From Oceanospirillaceae bacterium (lineage in GTDB: Bacteria; Pseudomonadota; Gammaproteobacteria; Pseudomonadales; Balneatricaceae), in the NCBI GenBank assembly GCA_003521845.1, contig DPHB01000017.1, forward strand, positions 2,650 through 16,135: a stretch of 13,486 bases of DNA, given 5' to 3'. The position numbers and the translations under genes were made by a program. Of the stretch, positions 7,562 to 13,486 are shown in pieces (position 1 is the stretch's first letter; each line of letters opens with the position of its first letter). The notes under the pieces are model-generated. The model was not told the DNA's origin. It searched no databases and saw only the letters and a program-made list of their open reading frames with translations.

Positions 7562-7644
7562 TCAGTATTTTTTTACTTGCAAGGCAAGGGGTTTCTGATA
7601 CCATCGCCAACATACCCTAATAGTAATAACTAAGAGTAAATACC

Positions 7645-9018
7645 ATGGCCCACCAAGTTGCCGACCCTCAAGAAGCTGTCGACTTTCTCGCTGCCAACCC
7701 CGATCTAGTTGCGGTTGATCTACTGCTACCTGATCAACACGGTGTATTGCGTGGCAAGCGCATCCCGGCTAGCGATCTACTTAAGGCCTATGAATCCGGT
7801 ATCTTTTTGCCTGGTTCGGTATTTGCGCTTGATATCAACGGCAACACTGTCGAAAGCACTAATATTGGTTTTGCCACTGGCGACTGCGACCAACCCTGCC
7901 GACCCGTGCCAGGCAGCCTTGCTTTGGTGCCTTGGCAAAATAAAACCATGGCGCAATGCTTACTAACTATGGAAAAGGTACCGGGAGAGGCTTATTTTGC
8001 TAATCCACGCCATGTACTGGACCGTATTCTGGAGCGCTTTAAGCAATTGAAACTAACCCCTATGGTAGCGGTAGAACTGGAGTTTTATCTTACAGACCCT
8101 GAACGCCAAGCTAATGGCCAGCTACAAGCGCCTATTTCACCAGTTAACGGTCTACGTGAAGTGGACACTCAGGTCTACTCTATGGACAACCTAGATGACT
8201 ATGGTGACTTATTAGAAGACATTATGGCGGCCGCCAAGGTACAGGGTATTCCTGCGTCTACAGCGATTGCCGAGTACGCGCCGGGACAGTTTGAGATCAA
8301 CCTTAATCATATTGCTGATCCGCTATTGGCTTGCGACCAGGCAGTGATGCTGAAGCGCTTGATTCGCTCTGTGTCACGTCGCCATGGCTTTGAAGCCACC
8401 TTTATGGCCAAGCCTTTTGCTGATCACGCTGGTAACGGCATGCACATTCATATGAGCTTGCTAGATGAAGACGGCAACAACATCTTTAGCACCGGCAGCG
8501 CACAAGATAATGCACCCCTGCACAAGGCCTTAGCGGGTCTGCAACACACCATGAGTGACATGATGGCCTTGCTGTGTCCCAAGGTGAATTCCTTCCGCCG
8601 CTTCCAGCCTGATTTCTTTGTACCTATGGCGCCCACTTGGGGTATCGACAACCGTACGGTGGCTTTACGCATCCCTAATGGCGGCGCCAATGCACGTCGT
8701 ATAGAACATCGGGTAGCTGGCGCCGACGCCAACCCTTACTTGGCCATGTCAGCATTGATTGCCGGTACCCACTATGGTTTGACCAATGACCTCAGCCTTG
8801 GCCCACAAATAAAGGGTAATGCACCCGATCAGGTAAAACCATCTCTGCCGCTAGATTGGCGCAGCGCCAACCATCAATTGTCGCGTAGTAGCTTTGCACA
8901 GGAGTATTTGGGCGCTGACTTCTTACACGTGTACCAAGAAGTACAAGAAGCTGAATTCATTCAGTTTAATGGCCAGGTAACTAGCTTGGAAATAGACTGG
9001 TATCAACGTACTTTGTAA
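7645..9018 (+). CDS. spuI: Gamma-glutamylputrescine synthetase, glutamine-synthetase-like (SpuI / PuuA family)
   Basis: Second glutamine-synthetase-fold ligase, 457 residues, expected to make gamma-glutamylputrescine from putrescine, glutamate and ATP in the cytoplasm. Motifs seen are ELEFYL at 144-149 (Glu144, Glu146), AEYAPGQFEINL at 209-220, MHIHMSL at 266-272 (His267), NRTVALRIP at 336-344 (Arg337) and RIEHRVAGADANPY at 352-365. The N-terminal region VDLLLPDQHGVLRGKRIP is typical of the PuuA group. It differs clearly from the paralogue at 5232-6575 throughout, so this is an old pair and not a recent tandem copy. A modest AAGAG (7632-7636) precedes the ATG. It is followed 18 bases later by the oxidase gene. 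In P. aeruginosa, spuI is likewise divergent from spuA. Confidence 0.93.
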   Translation: MAHQVADPQEAVDFLAANPDLVAVDLLLPDQHGVLRGKRIPASDLLKAYESGIFLPGSVFALDINGNTVESTNIGFATGDCDQPCRPVPGSLALVPWQNKTMAQCLLTMEKVPGEAYFANPRHVLDRILERFKQLKLTPMVAVELEFYLTDPERQANGQLQAPISPVNGLREVDTQVYSMDNLDDYGDLLEDIMAAAKVQGIPASTAIAEYAPGQFEINLNHIADPLLACDQAVMLKRLIRSVSRRHGFEATFMAKPFADHAGNGMHIHMSLLDEDGNNIFSTGSAQDNAPLHKALAGLQHTMSDMMALLCPKVNSFRRFQPDFFVPMAPTWGIDNRTVALRIPNGGANARRIEHRVAGADANPYLAMSALIAGTHYGLTNDLSLGPQIKGNAPDQVKPSLPLDWRSANHQLSRSSFAQEYLGADFLHVYQEVQEAEFIQFNGQVTSLEIDWYQRTL

Positions 9019-9036
9019 TCTTCTGGGGAGGCACCA

Positions 9037-10329
9037 ATGGGCTTTAATAGCGGGCAAGGACATACGGATTCGTGGTATGCGGCAAGTAGCACAGTACAAT
9101 TAAAGCAACCACAGCTAGCTGCTAAAGTTAGCGCCGACGTCTGTATCATTGGTGCTGGCATTACCGGCTTAAGCGCCGCCCTAGAGCTTGCGCAACAAGG
9201 CTTTAATGTAGCCGTACTAGAGGCCAATTGTATCGCTTGGGGCGCCTCTGGCCGCAGTGGCGGACAAATGATTTTTGGATACGGCTGCGATATGCCAGTG
9301 ATTGAAAAACTAGCTGGCAAAACCCATGCCAAGGCTATGTGGGACATGTCTCTGGAAGGCATGGACTTAATCCGCCAACGTATTGATGTCCACCAAATTG
9401 CTTGCCATTTGCAGCATGGGCACTTGCATGCTGCTATTAAGCCACGGCATATGCATGAGCTAGAATCTTGGCAGCAAGATCTAGAACAGGACTATGGCTA
9501 CCAAAGCCTGCAAATGTGGCAAGCTGATGATTTACAAGACAAAATTGCCAGTAAACGCTATCTTGGTGGTCTTTATGATGCTAACTCTGGTCATATCCAT
9601 CCGCTTAATTACACCTTGGGGCTGGCTCAGGCGTGTCTACAAGCCGGTGTAGATATCTATGAAAATAGCCCTGTTACCAAGCTTAATTCTCAATCTGGTA
9701 AGCACGCTTGTCACACACCTAATGGCCAAGTGCAGGCCAAGCATGTTATTTACGCCTGCAATGCCTACTTAGGCGACCTAGAGCCTCAACTAGGCAAAAA
9801 AATCATGCCGGTGGGAACCTATATCGGTGCCACTAAACCTTTAGGTGAAAAACTGGCCCGCGAACTAATTAACAACAACATGGCCGTAGCCGATATGAAC
9901 TATGTGCTGGATTATTTCCGCTTTAGTCACGATCATCGCCTGCTATTTGGTGGCCGTGTAAGCTACACTACCATTGCACCAGCGAATCTGAAAAAAACCA
10001 TGCACCAGCGTATGACACAGGTATTTCCGCAACTTAAGGATGTGGAATTGGAATACGCTTGGGGTGGTAACGTTGCCATTACCATGAACCGCGGTCCGCA
10101 CTTTGGCCATCTAGGCAATGACATCTACTTTGCCCAAGGGTTTTCTGGACATGGCATCGCAGCGACTAACCTTGCGGGTAAGTTAATGGCCGAAGCCATA
10201 GCGGGGCAAGCAGGACGTTTGGATTTGTTCGCTCATATTAAGCACCAGCCATTTCCCGGTGGCAACCTATGGCGCACCCCAGCCTTGATATTAGCCACAG
10301 CCTGGTATAGATTACGAGACTATCTATAA
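9037..10329 (+). CDS. puuB: FAD-dependent gamma-glutamylputrescine oxidase (PuuB / PauB family)
   Basis: DAO-family flavoenzyme of 430 residues (E. coli PuuB 426). It oxidises the free amine end of gamma-glutamylputrescine to gamma-glutamyl-aminobutyraldehyde, releasing ammonia and peroxide. The N-terminal FAD-binding fold reads VCIIGAGITGLSAALEL, with the GxGxxG glycines at 39, 41 and 44. It is followed by an acidic strand end (VLEAN, about 59-63) and the GRSGGQ loop (about 72-77) common to this group. A C-terminal FAD segment FAQGFSGHGIAATNLAGKL sits at about 368-386. A strong GGGGAGG (9025-9031) precedes the ATG. It directly follows the synthetase that makes its substrate, so the two form a two-gene operon. 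It converges on the puuR-like gene with only 24 bases between the stops and no clear terminator. Confidence 0.92.
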   Translation: MGFNSGQGHTDSWYAASSTVQLKQPQLAAKVSADVCIIGAGITGLSAALELAQQGFNVAVLEANCIAWGASGRSGGQMIFGYGCDMPVIEKLAGKTHAKAMWDMSLEGMDLIRQRIDVHQIACHLQHGHLHAAIKPRHMHELESWQQDLEQDYGYQSLQMWQADDLQDKIASKRYLGGLYDANSGHIHPLNYTLGLAQACLQAGVDIYENSPVTKLNSQSGKHACHTPNGQVQAKHVIYACNAYLGDLEPQLGKKIMPVGTYIGATKPLGEKLARELINNNMAVADMNYVLDYFRFSHDHRLLFGGRVSYTTIAPANLKKTMHQRMTQVFPQLKDVELEYAWGGNVAITMNRGPHFGHLGNDIYFAQGFSGHGIAATNLAGKLMAEAIAGQAGRLDLFAHIKHQPFPGGNLWRTPALILATAWYRLRDYL

Positions 10330-10353
10330 GCCCGAGTTAAATGGCGCATTGCG

Positions 10354-10947
10354 TTAGGCTGGTAACGACGGACTGACTGCACTCTCAGATTCTTTATCAG
10401 GGTGGGTGGAGGTTGGCCCAGTATTAGCGCTAATCACCACGGCAGTGCCTTGCCCAAGATTACGGAAACGATGGGGCAAGTTAGTGCGGAAGAAGTAACC
10501 ATCACCCGCTTGCATATGATAGATCTTGTAATCTACCGTTAGCTCTATTTCACCCTCGATGACAGTACCGGCTTCTTCGCCATCATACTTAATCATCTCT
10601 TCACCCGTATCGGCACCTGGTGGGTAGGTTTCTCGCAGCATCGACAAACCACGGTCAGGAATGTTGTGACCAATAAGCTTTAAGGCCACACCTTGAGCGA
10701 GCATGTCGGCTTGCTCATCGACAGGAAATACTACTTGATTGGATTTGACTAAATCAAGGGTAAAAAACTCTTCCACACTCATAGGAAAGCCCTTTAAGAC
10801 CTTTAACAAAGAACTAAAAGAAGGGCTAACGGTGTTTTTTTCAATCATGGAAATGGTGCTATTGGTAACACCCGCTCGTTTAGCAAGCTCGCGCTGTGAC
10901 ATGGCATGGCGTTTACGTATAACTTTGAGGCGCTCACCTAAATCCAC
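10354..10947 (-). CDS. puuR: PuuR-like transcriptional repressor (XRE helix-turn-helix plus cupin)
   Basis: Predicted polyamine-responsive repressor of 197 residues (E. coli PuuR 185; P. aeruginosa counterpart PauR). Residues 1-60 form an XRE-type helix-turn-helix (MSQRELAKRAGVTNSTISMI at 16-35). Residues about 100-175 form a cupin that should sense the amine, with EEAGTVIEGEIELTV at 124-138 and GDGYFFRTNLPHRFRN at 148-163. A short Ser/Pro-rich tail (177-197) follows. The start codon is GTG at 10947, fixed by AGGAGA at 10953-10958 five bases upstream. No better ATG is available before the helix-turn-helix. Two GAACA motifs sit upstream, consistent with autorepression. It is the last of three minus-strand genes, 98 bases after the kinase gene, and is convergent with puuB. 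Confidence 0.9.
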   Translation of the reverse strand: MDLGERLKVIRKRHAMSQRELAKRAGVTNSTISMIEKNTVSPSFSSLLKVLKGFPMSVEEFFTLDLVKSNQVVFPVDEQADMLAQGVALKLIGHNIPDRGLSMLRETYPPGADTGEEMIKYDGEEAGTVIEGEIELTVDYKIYHMQAGDGYFFRTNLPHRFRNLGQGTAVVISANTGPTSTHPDKESESAVSPSLPA

Positions 10948-10975
10948 AACAATCTCCTAAATAATGCCAAATGGT

Positions 10976-10992
10976 TTAATATATCGAACAAC
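10976..10992 (+). promoter_or_regulatory. Possible PuuR-type operator, site 5 (upstream of puuR-like gene)
   Basis: GAACA core at 10986-10990 preceded by TTAATATATC. It matches 11 of 15 positions of the recalled PuuR consensus and shares ATATCGAACAA with site 4. It overlaps a minus-strand TATATT hexamer (10978-10983) that could be a -10 element of the repressor gene. Confidence 0.55.
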
Positions 10993-11021
10993 AGTGTCTA
11001 ATAGACCTTAGTCTAGCAAAT

Positions 11022-11038
11022 TGTGTTCAATTTATCAT
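11022..11038 (-). promoter_or_regulatory. Possible PuuR-type operator, site 6 (opposite orientation)
   Basis: TGTTC on the plus strand at 11024-11028, so the GAACA core reads on the minus strand after ATGATAAATT. It matches 11 of 15 consensus positions. It faces site 5, with the two cores about 33 bases apart, bracketing the probable repressor promoter. Confidence 0.5.
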
Positions 11039-11045
11039 ACGCATT

Positions 11046-12836
11046 TTACACTTTAGGGGGGAATTTTACCGGAATTTTAACGCAGGTATTTACCCCAGCA
11101 CCCAACGCAGTCTGGATATCCAAGCTACCCCCAAGGGTCTTGACTCGTTCGGCTATGCCATTCAGGCCATAGGTCTTTTTAAGATCGTCTTGTTCAAAAC
11201 CAATGCCGTTGTCTTTAACGCAAATACACATACCTGCAGGCTCTTCATGGATCTGCACGATTATCTTATTCGCTTGGGCATATTTGGCTGAGTTGTTGAG
11301 CAATTCTTGAATAATACGATAGGTAGCAATGGTGTAGGTTTCATCCAAACTATCAATGGCTTCATCTATATCCAACTCAACGTCAATATCCTGTTCGGTA
11401 AACTTAAATTCACCAGCGCATTGAGCAATGGCGATTTTCAAACCAAACATATCCAAGGCTTCGGGGCGCAAGCGTTGAATTAGATTACGAATGTTTTCAT
11501 ACAACTCATCGCTGTGAGTAAATATATCTTCTGCACATTTGTGCACCACATCGGGATCATCATTTTGAGCAATGATATGGGCGCTGATTTTGATAGCCGT
11601 GAGGGTTTGACCAAATTCATCATGCAACTCTCTAGCAAGATGGTGATACTGGTCTTCCTGTATACGAATAATCTGCTTAGCTAGACGATGATTTTCATCA
11701 CTACTTCGCTGTAACTCGACTGTACGTTTGGCAACCATGTCTTCTAGCTGATCGTGCTGTTGAGCCAAGCGCACCAAGGCTTGGTCACGTTGCACCTCAC
11801 TACGGTGTTTGGCAACACTAGTCCGTAGGTAAATAAAGAAGCTCAATATTAACAGCAGCACCAAAATAATGAGCTGATTAAGCTGACTAGGGTATAGGCC
11901 TATCTGCTGAGTCATCAAAATAGTAAAAGGTTGGCCGAATTTATCCAATTTAAATTCGCGTGTTAACTGGTCAAACTCCCACACAGGCGCGGAATCGACA
12001 TGAGGTAAATGTTGCTCGGCAGCCAACTTCCTTTGTGGACCGTATAACAAACTGATGCTGGCACCCGGTATCGCCGCGTGGGCCGCTTCCAACATCGGGT
12101 CTGTACGCACTAAAACCGTAGCCACTAGGACTCCCACTGCGTCCTTGCCTGAGTCACTCAAAACACGTTGAATGGGTTTGTAGAGAATGTAGCCTTTACC
12201 ACCTTCTTGCAAACCGTAAGGCCTGCTTGCCACCGTCTCTCCCGTTGTTAAGGCCTGTATAAGTGGTTCACGCATCAGCTTTGCAGACATCATGTCAAAG
12301 CCTAAAATGCTCTTTACATCGTCGGTGTAGGGATCAATATAAAACACAGGGAACATAACCGGTGTGTCATTCAATAAATTAAATAGCTTACTCGGCTTAC
12401 CCGTTTTACTCTTACGTGAAACATAGCGGTACACTTGGTAGTCAGGTAAACCTTCTAACTGCATGCGCTGGGCAAAACCAAACTGATCCTTTGGGTGAAT
12501 ACCTACCAAGGCTTCAAACATATATATTTGATTGTGGGCATCGCGCATACGTTGGGTATAACCCTGTACTTGAGATGATACATTGGCGGGGTTGGCAATT
12601 TGTAACAGGCTAGCAAAACCAGACAAGGCTGCATCGTTGATGACTAGCTGCTCTTGAATACGGCTAACGGCAATACTACTTTGTGTATTGAACTCAACTT
12701 CTTGCTCGGTGACGCTCATCTTGGTAAACAGATAAACAGATATCAGTAATATACAACACCAGACTAAAAAGCGAGGCAGGAATAAGCCCAGCATATTCTC
12801 CCGTGCAGCTTGTGGTGGTATATTATGCATTGGCAT
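11046..12836 (-). CDS. CHASE-domain membrane sensor histidine kinase, HisKA_3 (NarX/UhpB) type
   Basis: Inner-membrane sensor kinase of 596 residues. A first membrane helix lies at about 21-38 and a second at about 319-337. The periplasmic region between them fits a CHASE sensor: FEALVG near 107-112, PVMFPVFYIDPY at 159-170, LGFDMMS at 178-184, then Arg189 and KGYILYKPIQ at 214-223. CHASE domains bind small molecules such as cytokinins in plants; the ligand here is unknown. A coiled-coil-like linker (about 345-390) leads to HisKA_3, with His405 in ARELHDEFGQT as the phosphate acceptor. The HATPase domain shows ELLNNSAKYA (511-520), DNGIGF (542-547) and YGLNGIAERV (556-565). It follows the receiver gene by 11 bases; no strong ribosome site is seen, so coupling is possible and Met3 is an alternative start. 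No output gene of the NarL type is adjacent. Confidence 0.9.
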   Translation of the reverse strand: MPMHNIPPQAARENMLGLFLPRFLVWCCILLISVYLFTKMSVTEQEVEFNTQSSIAVSRIQEQLVINDAALSGFASLLQIANPANVSSQVQGYTQRMRDAHNQIYMFEALVGIHPKDQFGFAQRMQLEGLPDYQVYRYVSRKSKTGKPSKLFNLLNDTPVMFPVFYIDPYTDDVKSILGFDMMSAKLMREPLIQALTTGETVASRPYGLQEGGKGYILYKPIQRVLSDSGKDAVGVLVATVLVRTDPMLEAAHAAIPGASISLLYGPQRKLAAEQHLPHVDSAPVWEFDQLTREFKLDKFGQPFTILMTQQIGLYPSQLNQLIILVLLLILSFFIYLRTSVAKHRSEVQRDQALVRLAQQHDQLEDMVAKRTVELQRSSDENHRLAKQIIRIQEDQYHHLARELHDEFGQTLTAIKISAHIIAQNDDPDVVHKCAEDIFTHSDELYENIRNLIQRLRPEALDMFGLKIAIAQCAGEFKFTEQDIDVELDIDEAIDSLDETYTIATYRIIQELLNNSAKYAQANKIIVQIHEEPAGMCICVKDNGIGFEQDDLKKTYGLNGIAERVKTLGGSLDIQTALGAGVNTCVKIPVKFPPKV

Positions 12837-12847
12837 CGACGTGCAGG

Positions 12848-13213
12848 TTAACCATATTTTGCAATGAGCTTGAGTAGATTATCTTCGGTAAAAGGCTTGC
12901 TTAAAAACCCATCTAGCCCCTGCTGGGACCACTGCGCTTGAGCTTTGAGGTCTCGACGCGCGGTAACTGCAACGATCGGAATAGCTGATTTTGGTGCTGC
13001 CATTGCACGAATTTGCGCTGTTGCTTGTAAACCATCTAGCACCGGCATCATGATATCCATCAATACCAGTTGATGATCACCCGCAGCAACCATATCAACG
13101 GCCTGCTGGCCATTTTCGGCCATCGTGTAATCCACTTGATTAAACTCTAGAATTTCACCGATGATCATACGATTTTCCTGATCATCATCGACCACAAGAA
13201 CACGAAAGGCCAT
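12848..13213 (-). CDS. Stand-alone CheY-like response regulator receiver
   Basis: Single receiver domain with no output domain, 121 residues from the Met at 13213. Numbered from the upstream ATG at 13237 (129 residues), the acidic pocket is Asp17-Asp19 in VLVVDDDQ, the phospho-acceptor is Asp61 in LVLMDIMMP, the switch residue is Thr92 in VAVTARRD, and the conserved lysine is Lys114 in LSKPF. All key residues are present, so it should accept phosphate. I prefer the start at 13213 (MAFRVLVVDD): a candidate -10 box at 13252-13257 would leave the 13237 ATG almost without a leader, and that ATG lacks a ribosome site. Neither start has a strong one. It lies just upstream of the CHASE kinase gene and is presumably its partner. 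How it passes the signal on is unknown. Confidence 0.88.
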   Translation of the reverse strand: MAFRVLVVDDDQENRMIIGEILEFNQVDYTMAENGQQAVDMVAAGDHQLVLMDIMMPVLDGLQATAQIRAMAAPKSAIPIVAVTARRDLKAQAQWSQQGLDGFLSKPFTEDNLLKLIAKYG

Positions 13214-13251
13214 AACTACACCGCTCTTTTCCATCATTGCTAATTTACATG

Positions 13252-13282
13252 TTTATAGCCGGCAGTGTACCACGCTTGACAA
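13252..13282 (-). promoter_or_regulatory. Candidate promoter of the receiver-kinase(-puuR) unit
   Basis: On the minus strand TTGTCA (13277-13282) and TATAAA (13252-13257) each match 5 of 6 bases of the sigma-70 hexamers, but the 19-base spacer is longer than usual. Transcription would begin near 13245, leaving about 30 bases before the preferred receiver start at 13213. Confidence 0.3.
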
Positions 13283-13486
13283 CGGCCACCAAATTCGAAA
13301 GTTGGCACTCACAGCTCAAATAGTAATAAGCTTAGTGGAACAAACCTATGCAAACATCAGGACCTCGTTTAAGATACATACATCTATCTACCACCTACCA
13401 GCATTGAATAAACGCTTTGTTCTCACTAGGCTTTAATATGATCCAAACCTACGGTTCTAACTGTAATCCCCCCGGAAATTAACAGC
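13283..13486. other. Intergenic or uncharacterised right end
   Basis: No gene can be supported here. On the minus strand a frame open from the window edge runs about 18 codons (ending HIKA) to a TAG near 13422; it could be the tail of a gene lying mostly outside, but this is too short to judge. Plus-strand ORFs from ATG at 13348 (19 codons) and 13438 (14 codons) lack ribosome sites. I see no terminator hairpin. Confidence 0.4.

Larger units (their letters stand above)
7348..7644. promoter_or_regulatory. Divergent promoter/operator region between puuD and spuI
   Basis: An AT-rich spacer of 297 bases that must hold the promoters of both divergent operons. It contains four GAACA-core motifs (listed separately), an AT palindrome ATTATTTTAATAAT at 7482-7495, and three TAAC repeats (7445, 7456, 7462). 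A TTGTCA hexamer at 7541-7546 would be a good plus-strand -35, with operator site 4 immediately downstream, but the matching -10 is poor. On the minus strand TTGCTA followed 17 bases later by TTTAAA is a possible puuD-side promoter. Neither promoter call is firm; promoter presence as such is certain from the divergent gene layout. Confidence 0.75.

Noticed and set aside
9003..9362. 119-codon minus-strand open frame at the start of puuB
   Set aside because: Antisense to the FAD-binding fold of the oxidase; low-complexity Ala/Pro/Ser composition is typical of a shadow frame.
10330..10353. Bidirectional terminator between the convergent puuB and puuR-like genes
   Set aside because: The gap is 24 bases. 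CGCATTGCG is nearly self-complementary but leaves no room for a loop, and there are no T runs on either side.
13328..13342. GAACA core upstream of the receiver gene as a seventh operator
   Set aside because: Only about 8 of 15 positions match the recalled consensus and the left flank is not AT-rich; GAACA also occurs by chance inside several genes here.
13348..13480. Short plus-strand ORFs at 13348 (19 codons) and 13438 (14 codons) as small genes
   Set aside because: No ribosome site, no recognisable motif, and lengths expected by chance.

Overview
The window reads as a chromosomal segment of a gammaproteobacterium with close to balanced base composition. Candidates are a marine or Pseudomonas-like lineage; I cannot name a species. 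It is devoted almost entirely to uptake and breakdown of putrescine and related polyamines. The gene order closely follows the spuA-spuB-spuC-spuD/E-spuF-spuG-spuH cluster of Pseudomonas aeruginosa with divergent spuI. The differences are that only one periplasmic binding protein is present and that a PuuB-type oxidase follows spuI. There are no mobile elements, RNA genes, CRISPR arrays or broken genes in view.

Leftward (minus-strand) operon, from about 7347 down to the left edge: gamma-glutamyl-GABA hydrolase (puuD/spuA), a glutamine-synthetase-like gamma-glutamylpolyamine synthetase (spuB), putrescine:pyruvate aminotransferase (spuC), then a complete ABC importer: binding protein (potF), ATPase (potG), permease (potH) and permease (potI, cut by the window edge). 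Gaps are short, and potG/potH overlap by 4 bases. The exceptions are the two gaps flanking potF (91 and 103 bases), each of which carries an imperfect 10-bp stem-loop.

Rightward (plus-strand) unit, 7645-10329: a second gamma-glutamylputrescine synthetase (spuI/puuA family) and a FAD-dependent gamma-glutamylputrescine oxidase (puuB/pauB family). The AT-rich 297-base divergent spacer (7348-7644) carries four copies of a WWW..GAACA motif resembling the E. coli PuuR operator. Two more flank the promoter region of a PuuR-like XRE-cupin repressor gene (10354-10947, minus), which supports a self-controlled local regulon.

Right end (minus strand): a stand-alone CheY-like receiver (12848-13213), 9-11 bases ahead of a CHASE-domain membrane sensor kinase of the HisKA_3 (NarX/UhpB) type (11046-12836), and then the PuuR-like gene. 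A NarX-type kinase next to a receiver with no DNA-binding domain is unusual, and its placement beside a polyamine regulon is the least expected feature here.

How it works together: PotFGHI imports putrescine. It is either glutamylated by the synthetases, oxidised by PuuB, dehydrogenated by an enzyme not encoded here, and hydrolysed by PuuD to GABA and glutamate, or transaminated directly by SpuC. The repressor probably opens both divergent promoters when polyamine is present. The role of the two-component pair is unknown.
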